From UBA5239 sp031548025 (lineage in GTDB: Bacteria; Verrucomicrobiota; Lentisphaeria; Victivallales; Victivallaceae), in NCBI GenBank assembly GCA_031548025.1, contig JAVBRM010000051.1, positions 1 to 64,000 of the forward strand: 64,000 nt of DNA, given 5' to 3'. Below the pieces are notes generated by a model. The model was given only the letters and a program-made list of their open reading frames with translations. It made no database searches and was not told the origin of the DNA. Positions 34,367 to 43,447 of the stretch are shown here, one piece after another (position 1 is the stretch's first letter; every line of letters begins with the position of its first letter). The position numbers were made by a program, and so were the translations under genes.

Positions 34367-35581
34367 TCAAGATAACTGTTGATTCCGCCGGAATGCTCCG
34401 CGACTTTTGCGGGGTTCGTCCGGATAAAAAAAGACATGACGCGCCATCAAAGCGGTCCCGATCTGAATGTTTTCCAATGGATTGCCGCTGGCCATAAGGT
34501 GGATTCGGTCCGCTGCCGCTTTGGTGCGCATTTTCTGCAATCCTTCGCGGAACTCCGCTTCGAATTTCGGAAATACCTGACAGAAATTACCGACAAAAAT
34601 AATCGTATCCACCCCGAAAAGTTCCAACAGCCAGTAGAGCGACTCCGCCAATACTCCGGCCGCTTCCCGAATCACGGCCAACACCGCCGGATCACCCGCA
34701 TTGATCCGGGTCACAAATTCCTGAATAGTCCGGCAACCGAGCTCGGGATGATACTTCAGCAACGCGAGTCCTCCCGTATAAGTTTCGAGACAACCGCGGT
34801 TGCCGCAATAACACGCCCGCCCTTCCTTGGCGATCGGCACATGGCCGAGATTCCACAAACCCCGGTTCAATTTTGATGGCTGAACCGCAAAATTAAGGAT
34901 GTTATAATTGTTTACCACGTTGCCGCAAAGGCCTTCGCCCCAGTCCATAATCAGAGCGGTGGAATCAGCCGCAAGCTCACGGGTTTCACCATGCACGTTC
35001 GCATAATGCGGCCCGTCACAATAGACGTTCAACCCAAAACGCGCTTGAAGCTCTTTTTCCAGAAACACTCCGTTCAATCCCGGGAAATACGGCGAGTTTT
35101 CAATCTCGCCCTCCGAGGTGACCGTACCGCCTACACAAATAAAAGTCTGCAGGATATTCCCCCCGGAACGATGGATCTCACGACAAACCTTCGCCACCGC
35201 TTCTTCGAGCTGAGCCAGTAGCTTTTCCGTATTGTCTTTATCGCTAATCGCAGTCGTTTCGTGATAGACCATTTCCCCGGCAAAATCGGCCAGCGTAATG
35301 GTAAGACTGCTGCTGTAGAACAGAATTCCCATGAAGTAATTTCCCTGGTTCTGCAACCGCCAGAACTGAGACGGGCGCCCCCGCTGGTTCATCTGTTCCT
35401 CGCCCGGGATAATGAGGTTCTCCTCCGCCAGTTTGCGGAAATGCTGATTACAGGCCGAATTCGTAATGTTCAGGCGGCCGGCGATATCGCCTTGCCGCTG
35501 CGGACCGAATTCATACAGAAGTTTCAGAACTTCATGTGTGCTTGTTCCTGCTTCCATCAGGGCTTTGACTGGCATAATCAT
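34367..35581 (-). CDS. ROK-family transcriptional regulator
   Basis: The 404-residue protein has an N-terminal MarR/winged helix (GPQRQGDIAGRLNITNSACNQHF) and a ROK domain with the zinc motif CYCGNRGCLETY and the nucleotide loop DWGEGLCG. The NDAN catalytic motif of ROK kinases is HYAN here, so a sugar kinase is unlikely and a NagC/Mlc/XylR-type repressor is likely. It heads its own operon with a pseudopilin and a hydrolase, behind a consensus promoter, consistent with autorepression. AAGGAC lies 9 bases before the ATG at 35581. Confidence 0.9.
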   Translation of the reverse strand: MIMPVKALMEAGTSTHEVLKLLYEFGPQRQGDIAGRLNITNSACNQHFRKLAEENLIIPGEEQMNQRGRPSQFWRLQNQGNYFMGILFYSSSLTITLADFAGEMVYHETTAISDKDNTEKLLAQLEEAVAKVCREIHRSGGNILQTFICVGGTVTSEGEIENSPYFPGLNGVFLEKELQARFGLNVYCDGPHYANVHGETRELAADSTALIMDWGEGLCGNVVNNYNILNFAVQPSKLNRGLWNLGHVPIAKEGRACYCGNRGCLETYTGGLALLKYHPELGCRTIQEFVTRINAGDPAVLAVIREAAGVLAESLYWLLELFGVDTIIFVGNFCQVFPKFEAEFREGLQKMRTKAAADRIHLMASGNPLENIQIGTALMARHVFFYPDEPRKSRGAFRRNQQLS

Positions 35582-35612
35582 TTCGTGGGTCCTTTTTAAT
35601 CTTATGATACTA

Positions 35613-35641
35613 ATTATACCTCCGGCGATTTAATTTGTCAA
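35613..35641 (-). promoter_or_regulatory. Sigma-70-type promoter of the ROK operon
   Basis: On the minus strand TTGACA (35636-35641) and TATAAT (35613-35618) are 17 bases apart, a perfect consensus. The leader is short (about 25 bases). Confidence 0.85.
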
Positions 35642-35758
35642 GTCAACTTAATTAAAAAGGTCGAATTTATTTTCCCCGGCAAAATTTTATTTATTCCGAT
35701 TGAAATTTCATCCCGCCGGATGATATTATTGTATATCAATTACTGCGAGGAAAGTATT

Positions 35759-36502
35759 ATGAAGATCATGCGTTTATTGGTTTTACTGGTAAGTTGCTGT
35801 TTCATGGCGGGATGTGCAAGCCGACAGGAAATCAGCGACCTGGATCTGTTGCTTCAGAAAATCGAGGCGGCTGCCGATCCGGAAGGACGCGGCAAAGATA
35901 TCAAAACCATGCGGATTTATTTCGAAATAGATATCGCAGCCATAGGCTTCAAATCGCAAGCCGTCGCCGGCTACTGGCTGCCGGACCGGCTCCGGGAGGA
36001 TGCCAAGGTCAACGGCTTGGAAGTCGTAACCATTTATGACGGCAAAAAAGCGGTGGAAATTACCAAAGGCCTCGGTTCACGGGAGCTTACCGTGCTGGAA
36101 ACAAACTTCAAAAAGTATGATCTGCTCGCCACCAATCCCGGACTGAAATTGAATAACGTCTACGCCAAACTTGAACTTGATCCGGAGAAAAAAGAGATCA
36201 ACGGCCGTTCCTGCTATCGGATTACCGGCTATATGGATCCGGAAATGGGTATTGATCCGATGGAAATGTTTTTCGATGCTGAAACATTCCTGATGATCCG
36301 CCAAAACGCTACCGTTCCGACCGCTATGGGGGCAGTCCCGATAATAATCGACCTTCACGATTATAAATATATTGACGGTTTCATGATCAGCACCAGGGCC
36401 GTCTCATTGTTTCTCAGCAACATCATGACAGTGCGGATCGAAAAAATCGAATTCAATGTTGAATTCAATAAAGCCGACTTTGAAATCCCAGCTAAATTAT
36501 GA
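35759..36502 (+). CDS. Putative LolA-like lipoprotein, paralogue 1
   Basis: A 247-residue protein with a lipoprotein signal peptide ending in FMAGC (lipobox cysteine at residue 19). The body has the rhythm of LolA/LppX-like lipid-carrier folds: alternating strands, CYRITGYMDPEMGIDPMEMFFDAETFLMI, then HDYKYIDGFMIS. Binding of a lipid or hydrophobic ligand, or assisting envelope lipoproteins, is inferred from that resemblance only (DUF1571-type proteins are another possibility). GAGGAAAG precedes the ATG at 35759. The next gene overlaps by 4 bases and encodes a paralogue. A TTGAAA/TATTAT pair with an 18-base spacer lies just upstream. Confidence 0.6.
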   Translation: MKIMRLLVLLVSCCFMAGCASRQEISDLDLLLQKIEAAADPEGRGKDIKTMRIYFEIDIAAIGFKSQAVAGYWLPDRLREDAKVNGLEVVTIYDGKKAVEITKGLGSRELTVLETNFKKYDLLATNPGLKLNNVYAKLELDPEKKEINGRSCYRITGYMDPEMGIDPMEMFFDAETFLMIRQNATVPTAMGAVPIIIDLHDYKYIDGFMISTRAVSLFLSNIMTVRIEKIEFNVEFNKADFEIPAKL

Positions 36503-37233
36503 AGTATTTAATTTTATCGATATCATGTCTCGTTTTACTGGCTGTCGGCGGTTGTCCGGCTCCGCCGGCCCCTGAAAACGAGCTCCGCGATTTATTGACG
36601 AAAATCCGGCAGGTTCCCAATACCGTTCATGACCTGAAAACCGTCCGGATCACCTGGGAAAGAGACTACGATCTGGAGGCCGATTCACGCCAATTGACCT
36701 TTCTGTATAAACATCCGGATAAATATAAACTGATTTCGTCCGGTACGGATGGCTCGAACCGGATTCAGGTGTACAACGGAACCGCAGGCGCCGATATTAC
36801 CGGCGATGTCACCCAACAATTGTCGCTGGAAGCTATCGTTGAACTCAAACTCAATATCCTTAAAGCCGTGATCAATGACCCGACCGCCCCGTATTCCACC
36901 GGCCTGACCCTCTCCTCCCGCCCAAAAAGCGTATTGCAACATCAATGTTTCTACCTCCGCGGCAGTAGACAACTTGACGGCGTTCCGGTCGAGGAAGAAT
37001 TATTTCTCGATGCCACGAATTTCCTGCCGGTCAGGATAATCACTAAAATCAAATTCGATTCCGGGGAAAAACTTTACACCAACGATTTTTTCAACTATCA
37101 TCTGCAAGACGGACTCGTATTAAATGGCCTGATGGTCAAATACGACCCGATAAAAGCTATTTTCCGCAACATCAAGTATGAAATAAATCCCGAAATCCCC
37201 GACAGCGAATTTGCCGTTCCTGAACCCAAATAG
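36499..37233 (+). CDS. Putative LolA-like lipoprotein, paralogue 2
   Basis: A 244-residue protein with a lipoprotein signal (LLAVGGC, cysteine at residue 19) followed by a proline-rich spacer. Its body follows the preceding protein: LRDLLTKIRQVP, KTVRITWERDYD, CFYLRGSRQLDGVPVEEELFLDATNFLPVRI, DGLVLNG. The two coupled genes (ATGA overlap) probably make proteins acting together at the envelope. A LolA-like fold is suspected, not proven. It runs convergent to the large hydrolase gene, 37 bases away. Confidence 0.6.
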   Translation: MKYLILSISCLVLLAVGGCPAPPAPENELRDLLTKIRQVPNTVHDLKTVRITWERDYDLEADSRQLTFLYKHPDKYKLISSGTDGSNRIQVYNGTAGADITGDVTQQLSLEAIVELKLNILKAVINDPTAPYSTGLTLSSRPKSVLQHQCFYLRGSRQLDGVPVEEELFLDATNFLPVRIITKIKFDSGEKLYTNDFFNYHLQDGLVLNGLMVKYDPIKAIFRNIKYEINPEIPDSEFAVPEPK

Positions 37234-37270
37234 AGATAAGTGCCCTATCAAGCTCACATTTGCAATCTTC

Positions 37271-40200
37271 CTATTTCAGACGGACCAGGGTATAGACGGA
37301 CAGGAGTTCTTTCGGCAGGGTTATCGCGTACGAGCCGTCGGGCTGTTTGTGAAAATCGAGTTTCTTTCTGCCCGGGAAATCGGGAGAGACGGCATAAGCT
37401 TCCGACAAACCGTCCAGGGCCATGCTGAAGCGAATGTCCTCGGGCAAGGGGGGAAACGGATTGACGGGATTACCGAAAGGCACCACTTCATCAAATTGGA
37501 GCCTGGTCCCGGTGGCGTTGAGGAAGTGGATGACGGTTTCATGATTCTCGCGGTAAATGCTGACCAGGACTTTTTCCGGGGTGTTGCCGGGGTCCCATAC
37601 CCGAACGCCGCCGATGATTTTGTCCAACACCAATTGCCCGACCGCCTCCGCGCCAGGAAGCCGTCGGAACGTCATTTTCGAACCCTGCCGAACGCCAAAT
37701 TCACGGGCACAGGCCGGAGCGCCAACCTGAAACGGCGAGAAATAAAATACTCCCTTGCCGTAAGCGCTTCCAACCAGGGCCGGAATCCGCTTGCCGTTTG
37801 AGTCTTCCGCTTCCAGCAGTACCTCCAGACGCCCGGGTTTACGGGAGAAAAACCAGCGCAGACCGCTGAGCGGTTCCTCCGTTGCGCAGAACACATCGGA
37901 AGCGGCCGGATCAAAAAATTTACCGCTTTTGACCGAACTCATTTTTGAACTGGCCTTCATTCCCGGAAAAATATCCTGAAAGGGCCATTGTTCGAACGGA
38001 GTCCCGAAATCGTCCGCCTGGGCGGCATGGCTGGTCAACAGTACTTTTCCGCCGGCTTCGGCAAAACCTCGAATGGCTGCGATCTGCCCGGCGGAGAGGC
38101 ACATGGCGTTGTTGGCCAGCAGTACCCGGTATTTGCGCAATCCCTCCGCGGTCAGGCTGCCCTCGTGGATAAATTCATGCTGGATATGACGCAAATTGAG
38201 CAACTGCGACATACCCGCGATATCCTGAAAATAGCTGGACCTCTGCGGAAAATGGCGGCTCGGATGGGAGAACAGCAGCGCAATGCGGGTGACGGCTTCG
38301 GTCTGTTCGAAATTCATATTGCCCCGGTCCTGCGTGAAAATCCGGAAATTGGTCATTCCCTCCGGACACTGCATGCCGGAGGCCTGGGTGACCTGCGCGT
38401 ACATATTGTTCAGTGCCCAGCCGAAATAGAGATGGTTCCAGTTGTTGGCATAGATGAGACCATACACCGGAAGGCCATTGCTGTTGCGGTAAATATTAAA
38501 TGCCTGCCGAAATGACTGGATGGAACGGTAACTCTCGAAGATATTCCGCGACATGATTTCCGTGCCGATCATGCTCCAACCGCGGGCGCTTTGCTCCAGG
38601 TCGGCCCCATATTCGCGGGACGCATGCGGAGTGGTCAGTCCATTGTGGGTGGAATACCCGGCAATGACGAAATCCTGGCGGACCGTTTTGATCCGGCGCA
38701 TCAACTCCACCCAAAAGTCGCCGATTTTTTTCCGGCGCCAATTCAGCCAGGTCCGCCATAAGGGAGAATCCTGGTTCCACAGATGCTCCGACAGTTCGTC
38801 GGCCGGGAGCTGCCAATTGGTTTCGGCGGTGAAGGTTTTGCGGCATGACGGACAGCCGCAAAATTCAATGCCATGGAAAGTCATCTCGTCGATTTTGATG
38901 CTGTCGATCCCGGTCACTTCAATATGCCGTACCATGTACTTGAAATACTGTTCGAGCTTGGCCGGGTTTACCGGGCAGAATCCCCGGGTCGGCAGATTGT
39001 CGTCGACAGTCTGCTGCAGAAACGGAGTGTTGGCAGCAAGAATCCGGTAACCCATATTTTCACCCCGCAGTATGGAATAATCCTGGTGGTCCATGACTTT
39101 CAACCCTTGTTCATGAGCGGTTTTGACAGTGGCAGCCAAGACTTGTTCCACACGTTCAAGGTGTGCCGGATAGGCGTGACGGACCAGCAAACCGTTGGTA
39201 ACAATCACATTGCTCCAGTCGTTTTTGATTTCAGTGAGCCGCCGCAAAAGGGCAGCCGGATCGGCAAATTCATTCAAGTGCCCGGTATTGGAGGGGCCGA
39301 GACCCACGGTCCGGGCTTGAAAACGCCAATCGCCGCCGTTAAATTGCGCATGGCACGAGAAATATTCCATCTCGCGTCGTGCCGACGCCATTTCCTGGCC
39401 CGGCTCAGGTAGCGGATAAGCATCAATGGCGGTTCTCAATCGTGGTTTGCCGGTATATTCCCGGTGATTGAACATGATGGAGGGAACGGGGGCCCGTTCA
39501 CTGATCCAGAAGCCCCGACGAAAAATAAAATCCTCCGCCGACGCCATCAACAATTGATCGCCAAGCGTGGAAATCCGCCATTGGCCGCTGAAACGGATTT
39601 CTGCTGTCCCTTCTTCGAGCCAGATGGGGAAATTCAGTACATTTACCGTTCGCGGGGGAACCGTCAAAGATTCACCGGCCGCCTGCCCGTTGACCGCAAT
39701 ATCGAAAGGACCCGACGATTGATCGCCGGTGGCGCTGATCAGAGTCAGGATATGAAGCCCCGGCCGCAGACCGGTCATCTTGAACACAGCCGGTTTGTCG
39801 GAGTATACCGCCGAATAGAAGGCCCCGGACGGGCGATAGTTTTCCACTTTCAGATCCCGGTTTTCGAGCCAGCCGCAGGCAGCGGCCGCGGAGAACGGTT
39901 TGGTACCGGCGGACATGTATTGCTTGCCGGATTTTTCCGCGCCGAAAGCATATTGGCGGTCAGGAGCAATCACCGTGTAATACGGATTTTTGCGGGCGGC
40001 ATGGCGCAAGTCGTAATCCGCGGCGGAGCCGGAGTAAAAGATGACTTTGGCGCTGTGCGTGCCGCCGAAGTATTTCGGGACAAAAACCAGGTTGCACAGG
40101 ATTTTATCCTTTTGACGGGAAACCTTCCAGAGGCCCTGGATTCCGTTCGGCCCGTAGTCGGTCCGGTCGCTCGGCACGTGAGGACAGAAATCGATTACTA

Positions 40201-40702
40201 ATTTTTTCCCGTTGCCTTCCAGGGCCAGTTGCCTGACGGTCGCGCCGATGAAGTTGACGGGGGCTCTGGCGTCGATGACGCCGCTCTTTTCCTGCGGGCT
40301 GGAGGCGCGTCCGGTCAACGCGGTATATCGCATGCCCTCCACGGCCTCAAACGGCAGCGTAAATTCGTAACTGACCGGTTTACCGGTCAGGTGATCGAGG
40401 TAAGCCTTGAAATCCATCTGAAAATTCACTTCCACTTCGCTGCCGGCGGCGTTCAGGGCCGCTTCGCGCCGATACGGCACGCCCGCGAGTTCGCCCCAGT
40501 GGTTTACCACCGTCCGTCCTCCGAGTTCCTCTTTCAGCGTTTTGTCCCCGCCGAAGCCGTTTTCGCCGCGCAGACTGAAACGCTCTCCGGCCACCAATGG
40601 AACGCCCTGAAAATTGATTTGCAGATTGTCATAGTTTCGAATCTCAAAAATACCGGCGGTAGCAGTGAATACCCAGAGCAGCATCAGGCAGGTCAGTCTC
40701 AT
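37271..40702 (-). CDS. Very large secreted putative glycoside hydrolase
   Basis: This 1143-residue protein has a signal peptide (MRLTCLMLLWVFTATAG), long N-terminal beta domains (about 20-430) and a TIM barrel (about 440-780, with KIDEMTFHGIEF and a C-x-C-x2-C cluster CGCPSC that may bind a metal). A Rossmann-like segment (about 830-950, YRVLLANNAMCLSAGQIAAIR) resembles the GH42 trimerisation domain, and a beta-rich end follows. The GH family is not recognised. It lies 13 bases after its pseudopilin; an AraC gene upstream of the pair is the probable regulator. Confidence 0.68.
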   Translation of the reverse strand: MRLTCLMLLWVFTATAGIFEIRNYDNLQINFQGVPLVAGERFSLRGENGFGGDKTLKEELGGRTVVNHWGELAGVPYRREAALNAAGSEVEVNFQMDFKAYLDHLTGKPVSYEFTLPFEAVEGMRYTALTGRASSPQEKSGVIDARAPVNFIGATVRQLALEGNGKKLVIDFCPHVPSDRTDYGPNGIQGLWKVSRQKDKILCNLVFVPKYFGGTHSAKVIFYSGSAADYDLRHAARKNPYYTVIAPDRQYAFGAEKSGKQYMSAGTKPFSAAAACGWLENRDLKVENYRPSGAFYSAVYSDKPAVFKMTGLRPGLHILTLISATGDQSSGPFDIAVNGQAAGESLTVPPRTVNVLNFPIWLEEGTAEIRFSGQWRISTLGDQLLMASAEDFIFRRGFWISERAPVPSIMFNHREYTGKPRLRTAIDAYPLPEPGQEMASARREMEYFSCHAQFNGGDWRFQARTVGLGPSNTGHLNEFADPAALLRRLTEIKNDWSNVIVTNGLLVRHAYPAHLERVEQVLAATVKTAHEQGLKVMDHQDYSILRGENMGYRILAANTPFLQQTVDDNLPTRGFCPVNPAKLEQYFKYMVRHIEVTGIDSIKIDEMTFHGIEFCGCPSCRKTFTAETNWQLPADELSEHLWNQDSPLWRTWLNWRRKKIGDFWVELMRRIKTVRQDFVIAGYSTHNGLTTPHASREYGADLEQSARGWSMIGTEIMSRNIFESYRSIQSFRQAFNIYRNSNGLPVYGLIYANNWNHLYFGWALNNMYAQVTQASGMQCPEGMTNFRIFTQDRGNMNFEQTEAVTRIALLFSHPSRHFPQRSSYFQDIAGMSQLLNLRHIQHEFIHEGSLTAEGLRKYRVLLANNAMCLSAGQIAAIRGFAEAGGKVLLTSHAAQADDFGTPFEQWPFQDIFPGMKASSKMSSVKSGKFFDPAASDVFCATEEPLSGLRWFFSRKPGRLEVLLEAEDSNGKRIPALVGSAYGKGVFYFSPFQVGAPACAREFGVRQGSKMTFRRLPGAEAVGQLVLDKIIGGVRVWDPGNTPEKVLVSIYRENHETVIHFLNATGTRLQFDEVVPFGNPVNPFPPLPEDIRFSMALDGLSEAYAVSPDFPGRKKLDFHKQPDGSYAITLPKELLSVYTLVRLK

Positions 40703-40715
40703 TGCGTGGATCTCC

Positions 40716-41384
40716 TTATTGTTCGTTCAGCCATTTGACGATATTTTTTTTCCATGTGGTACCGGTAATGGCGGTGGAGGGCAGCGGTACCGTGATGGCG
40801 TGTCCGCCCAAGGCCAACAGGTTTATGGTCATGGGGTGGTTGGGAATCTGCGCGGCCACGCCATTGTCGATAGCCACTTTGTTTTTTGGATTGGCCTTGC
40901 CGGTGTAACGGACATTCTGCCCGGATTGGGTGAATACCGCTCCGAAATAATCTTCTGCTTTGGCTTCGCTCACCCACAGCCCCATATAACTGGCGGTATC
41001 ATGGACTTTGAAATTTTTCTGGTCCGCGGGACAACGGTAATACGCTTCTTCCAGGCTACTGATTTCACTGGTTCGATTGTTGCCGAAATAACCGCCGGTA
41101 ATCAGGATCAACCAGCCGTTGACTTCTTTGGAACCGATGTCGCTGCCGAAGCTGCTGTAGTCTTTGATTTTGATGTTACCTGAGGGACGCCAGTCGTAAT
41201 TGTCCTGGGCGTAAAGAGATTCGGCCAATCCCAGCTGCTTCAGTTTGTTGATGCAACTGATGATATGTACTTTATCCCGTGCCTTGGACAATGCGGGCAG
41301 CAACATGGCGGCCAGTATGGCAATGATGGCTATCACTACCAGGAGTTCAATAAGTGTAAAACATTTATGGATGACATTGCTCAT
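40716..41384 (-). CDS. Pseudopilin, copy 6
   Basis: This 222-residue protein begins MSNVIHKCFTLIELLVVIAI; the residue before the processed Phe is Cys rather than Gly. Cysteines occur in ISCINKLKQ and YRCPADQ. The C-terminal motif has the 9-residue spacing but ends Gly-Gly (HPMTINLLALGG). GGAG lies upstream of the ATG. It is the first gene of a two-gene operon with the 1143-residue hydrolase, behind the promoter at 41428-41456. Confidence 0.9.
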   Translation of the reverse strand: MSNVIHKCFTLIELLVVIAIIAILAAMLLPALSKARDKVHIISCINKLKQLGLAESLYAQDNYDWRPSGNIKIKDYSSFGSDIGSKEVNGWLILITGGYFGNNRTSEISSLEEAYYRCPADQKNFKVHDTASYMGLWVSEAKAEDYFGAVFTQSGQNVRYTGKANPKNKVAIDNGVAAQIPNHPMTINLLALGGHAITVPLPSTAITGTTWKKNIVKWLNEQ

Positions 41385-41427
41385 TTTTCGATCTCCGAAA
41401 ATCAGGACTGTTTTTGTCTGTCTCTAT

Positions 41428-41456
41428 ATTTTACAGTAAAAGTCTGCAATTGTCAA
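41428..41456 (-). promoter_or_regulatory. Promoter of the pseudopilin - large hydrolase operon
   Basis: On the minus strand TTGACA (41451-41456) and TAAAAT (41428-41433) are 17 bases apart. Confidence 0.7.
41429..41441. promoter_or_regulatory. Palindrome over the -10 box, possible operator
   Basis: TTTTAC-A-GTAAAA is a perfect 6-1-6 palindrome overlapping the -10 box of the leftward pseudopilin promoter. It has the same geometry as the TGGACAnTGTCCA sites but a different sequence, so it would bind a different regulator. Confidence 0.4.
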
Positions 41457-41530
41457 TTGGACAGAGGTTGCAAAAATTATCTTTTGGTTGTATTGTGGGA
41501 TAATGATATAACCATGCGGGAGTATACGGC

Positions 41531-42370
41531 ATGACATCCAGTTTGCGTTTTTTCTGTCAGCGGCCGCTCAGCCTGAATAAAATGCCGCCGATGCCGATTT
41601 CATTGAGGTCGGCAGGGTTCCACAGCGCCCGCAAGGGTTGGAGTGAGCATAATCTGGGAAAGAGGCGCCATAATTGCGGTTTCTTCTGGATCAACGATGG
41701 CGAAGCGGAAATCACCATCGGGGAGAGGACGAGGTGTCACGGAGAGGCCGGCATGTTTTTTTATTATTATCTTTTTGAAGCGCATCGATTGCAGGCGGTG
41801 TCGACAGAATTTTCATATTACTGGCTGACGTTCGACGGAATGGTGGCGGAGGAGGTCCTGAGGGAATTCCAGTTTCCACCGGAGGGGGCTCGGGCGGGAG
41901 CGCCGCCGCGTGAGTTGTTCCTCGAAATCCAGGACAGCCTGAAAGATCTGTCCGTGGCGGCGCGCTACCGGGAGAGCGCCCTGCTTTATCAGATCTTGAC
42001 CCGGGCCGCGACATATAAACCGATCAATCCGGAGAATCCTATCGGCCAGGTATTGCCGCTGCTGGAGCAATTCCGGGAAATCGTCCAGGCCGAATACATG
42101 AATAATGGGTTGAACCTGAAAACAATCGCCCGCCGCCTGCATTGCCACCGCACCACATTGGTCAGATTGTTGAAAAACCAGTTGAGCATGGCGCCCAGCG
42201 CATATATTCAGAATGTCCGGCTGGATCATGCGTTGCGACTGTTGGACGAAACCAATTTTACCGCAGCGGAAATCAGCGAGCTTTGCGGTTTCTCCACGCC
42301 CGAATATTTTTCCCGCCGGATCAAACAGAAAACCGGCTCTCCACCACACCGCTTCCGCAACCGTAAATAA
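41531..42370 (+). CDS. AraC-family transcriptional regulator
   Basis: The 279-residue protein has an N-terminal cupin-like half (CGFFWINDGEAEITIGERTR, FYYYLFEAHRL) and a C-terminal AraC domain (LNLKTIARRLHCHRTTLVRLLK, then GFSTPEYFSRRIKQKTGSPPHRFRNR). It is divergent from the pseudopilin/large hydrolase operon and probably activates it. GGGAG lies 8 bases before the ATG at 41531. Downstream, at 42405, is a copy of the repeat that also flanks higBA. Confidence 0.87.
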   Translation: MTSSLRFFCQRPLSLNKMPPMPISLRSAGFHSARKGWSEHNLGKRRHNCGFFWINDGEAEITIGERTRCHGEAGMFFYYYLFEAHRLQAVSTEFSYYWLTFDGMVAEEVLREFQFPPEGARAGAPPRELFLEIQDSLKDLSVAARYRESALLYQILTRAATYKPINPENPIGQVLPLLEQFREIVQAEYMNNGLNLKTIARRLHCHRTTLVRLLKNQLSMAPSAYIQNVRLDHALRLLDETNFTAAEISELCGFSTPEYFSRRIKQKTGSPPHRFRNRK

Positions 42371-42404
42371 CAGCCGGCAACCGGTTCATCTGTCGAGGTA
42401 ATTT

Positions 42405-42433
42405 TTCCACCAGCCGGAGCCGTTTTATCTCGA
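42405..42433. repeat. Dispersed repeat, copy A (DUF4838 3'-end-like)
   Basis: The first 22 bases match the repeats at 52758 and 53580 exactly; one inserted A then precedes TCTCGA. Read on the minus strand, it can encode NGSGWWKNYLDR followed by a stop, matching the NGSGWWK end of the DUF4838 protein. It overlaps the last bases of the leftward AraC gene. It may be the remnant of a lost gene. Confidence 0.75.
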
Positions 42434-43312
42434 GTGATTTGATTTCCGGTAATCGCCGGGGGTTTGGCGGAAATATTTCTTGAATGCAATGTTGAAATGC
42501 AGTGCTGAGGAGAACCCGCTGCCGACGGCAATTTCCTTTATCGGAAGAGAAGTACTCCGCAACTGGTTTTCCGCATGGCGTATTCGTAGCGAATTCAGAT
42601 ATTCCAGTGGAGAGATGGAAAAATATTCAGTGAAGCGCCGCCGCAGGGTCGTGGTACTGAGTCCGACCGCCGCTGCCAGTTGTTCAACTGTGAGTCTGGT
42701 GGTAAAGTTCTCCTGCAACAATTCCACTGCCTGCTGGAGGTCCTCCGGCAAGCGCTGTTCCCGGCTGTCTTCCGCCAGCAACAGGAGCAATTCATAAGTC
42801 AACTGCGATGCTTCCACCACCGATCCGGAGGTAGCGATAATTTGGCCGATCCGTCGGATTTTCGATTCAATCAGGACCGGATCCGATAATTGAAACAGGG
42901 TATCCCGGTAAAATCCGAGCGACTCGGTGATTGAGCTCAAGCTGTTTCCACTGACCAGCAACGTCATCTTGCGCCGTATCTGACTGCCGATATTCCTGAT
43001 TCGGACATTGCTGCCGCGGATAATCACAAAGAGTGTGCCGGGGGCGGCAATCTGACGACGATTTCCATCGCGATATTCAATAACCCCTTCCAGTACCATT
43101 TCCAACGCCATTTGAGAATAATTGACATGGCGGAGCCAACAGTGATCGCGGCGGCAGATATCGGTGAAGGCCCTGGGAAAAATCGGAAACTTCTGTTTCG
43201 CCGGCCATGAATGCCGGATCTGCGATACAATTTCCATCTTACCGTCGCCAACCACATCATAGGATTCGCTGTTGTTCACCGGCTTGAACTTATTGATTTT
43301 TTTTACAGTCAT
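42425..43312 (-). CDS. AraC-family transcriptional regulator
   Basis: About 295 residues, with an N-terminal sensor half (LEMVLEGVIEYRDGNRRQIAAPGT) and a C-terminal AraC domain (LTVEQLAAAVGLSTTTLRRRF, then GFSSALHFNIAFKKYFRQTPGDYRKS). The start is uncertain: ATG 43312 is used because a TATTAT box lies about 40 bases upstream, but an in-frame TTG at 43381 is possible. It is divergent from the DUF4874/DUF4832 operon and probably controls it. Its stop lies inside the repeat at 42405-42433, so its 3' end may have been set by a rearrangement. Confidence 0.86.
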   Translation of the reverse strand: MTVKKINKFKPVNNSESYDVVGDGKMEIVSQIRHSWPAKQKFPIFPRAFTDICRRDHCWLRHVNYSQMALEMVLEGVIEYRDGNRRQIAAPGTLFVIIRGSNVRIRNIGSQIRRKMTLLVSGNSLSSITESLGFYRDTLFQLSDPVLIESKIRRIGQIIATSGSVVEASQLTYELLLLLAEDSREQRLPEDLQQAVELLQENFTTRLTVEQLAAAVGLSTTTLRRRFTEYFSISPLEYLNSLRIRHAENQLRSTSLPIKEIAVGSGFSSALHFNIAFKKYFRQTPGDYRKSNHSR

Positions 43313-43371
43313 CTTGATCGAAAATATATATTCATCGATTGAAAAATAATATTGCGGAGTCCGGAAATCTG

Positions 43372-43400
43372 TTGACAGCAATCTCCGTTCCGGTTATAAT
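43372..43400 (+). promoter_or_regulatory. Sigma-70-type promoter of the DUF4874/DUF4832 operon
   Basis: TTGACA (43372-43377) and TATAAT (43395-43400) are 17 bases apart, a perfect consensus. The expected transcription start near 43407 argues against an ATG at 43406 and for the GTG at 43448. Confidence 0.85.
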
Positions 43401-43447
43401 AATATATGACAAGGGAATCATATTGCAACCAAGTAAGGAAACGATTT

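Noticed and set aside
34367..35581. ROK protein as a sugar kinase
   Set aside because: It has an N-terminal winged helix and lacks the catalytic Asp of the NDAN motif, so a regulator fits better.
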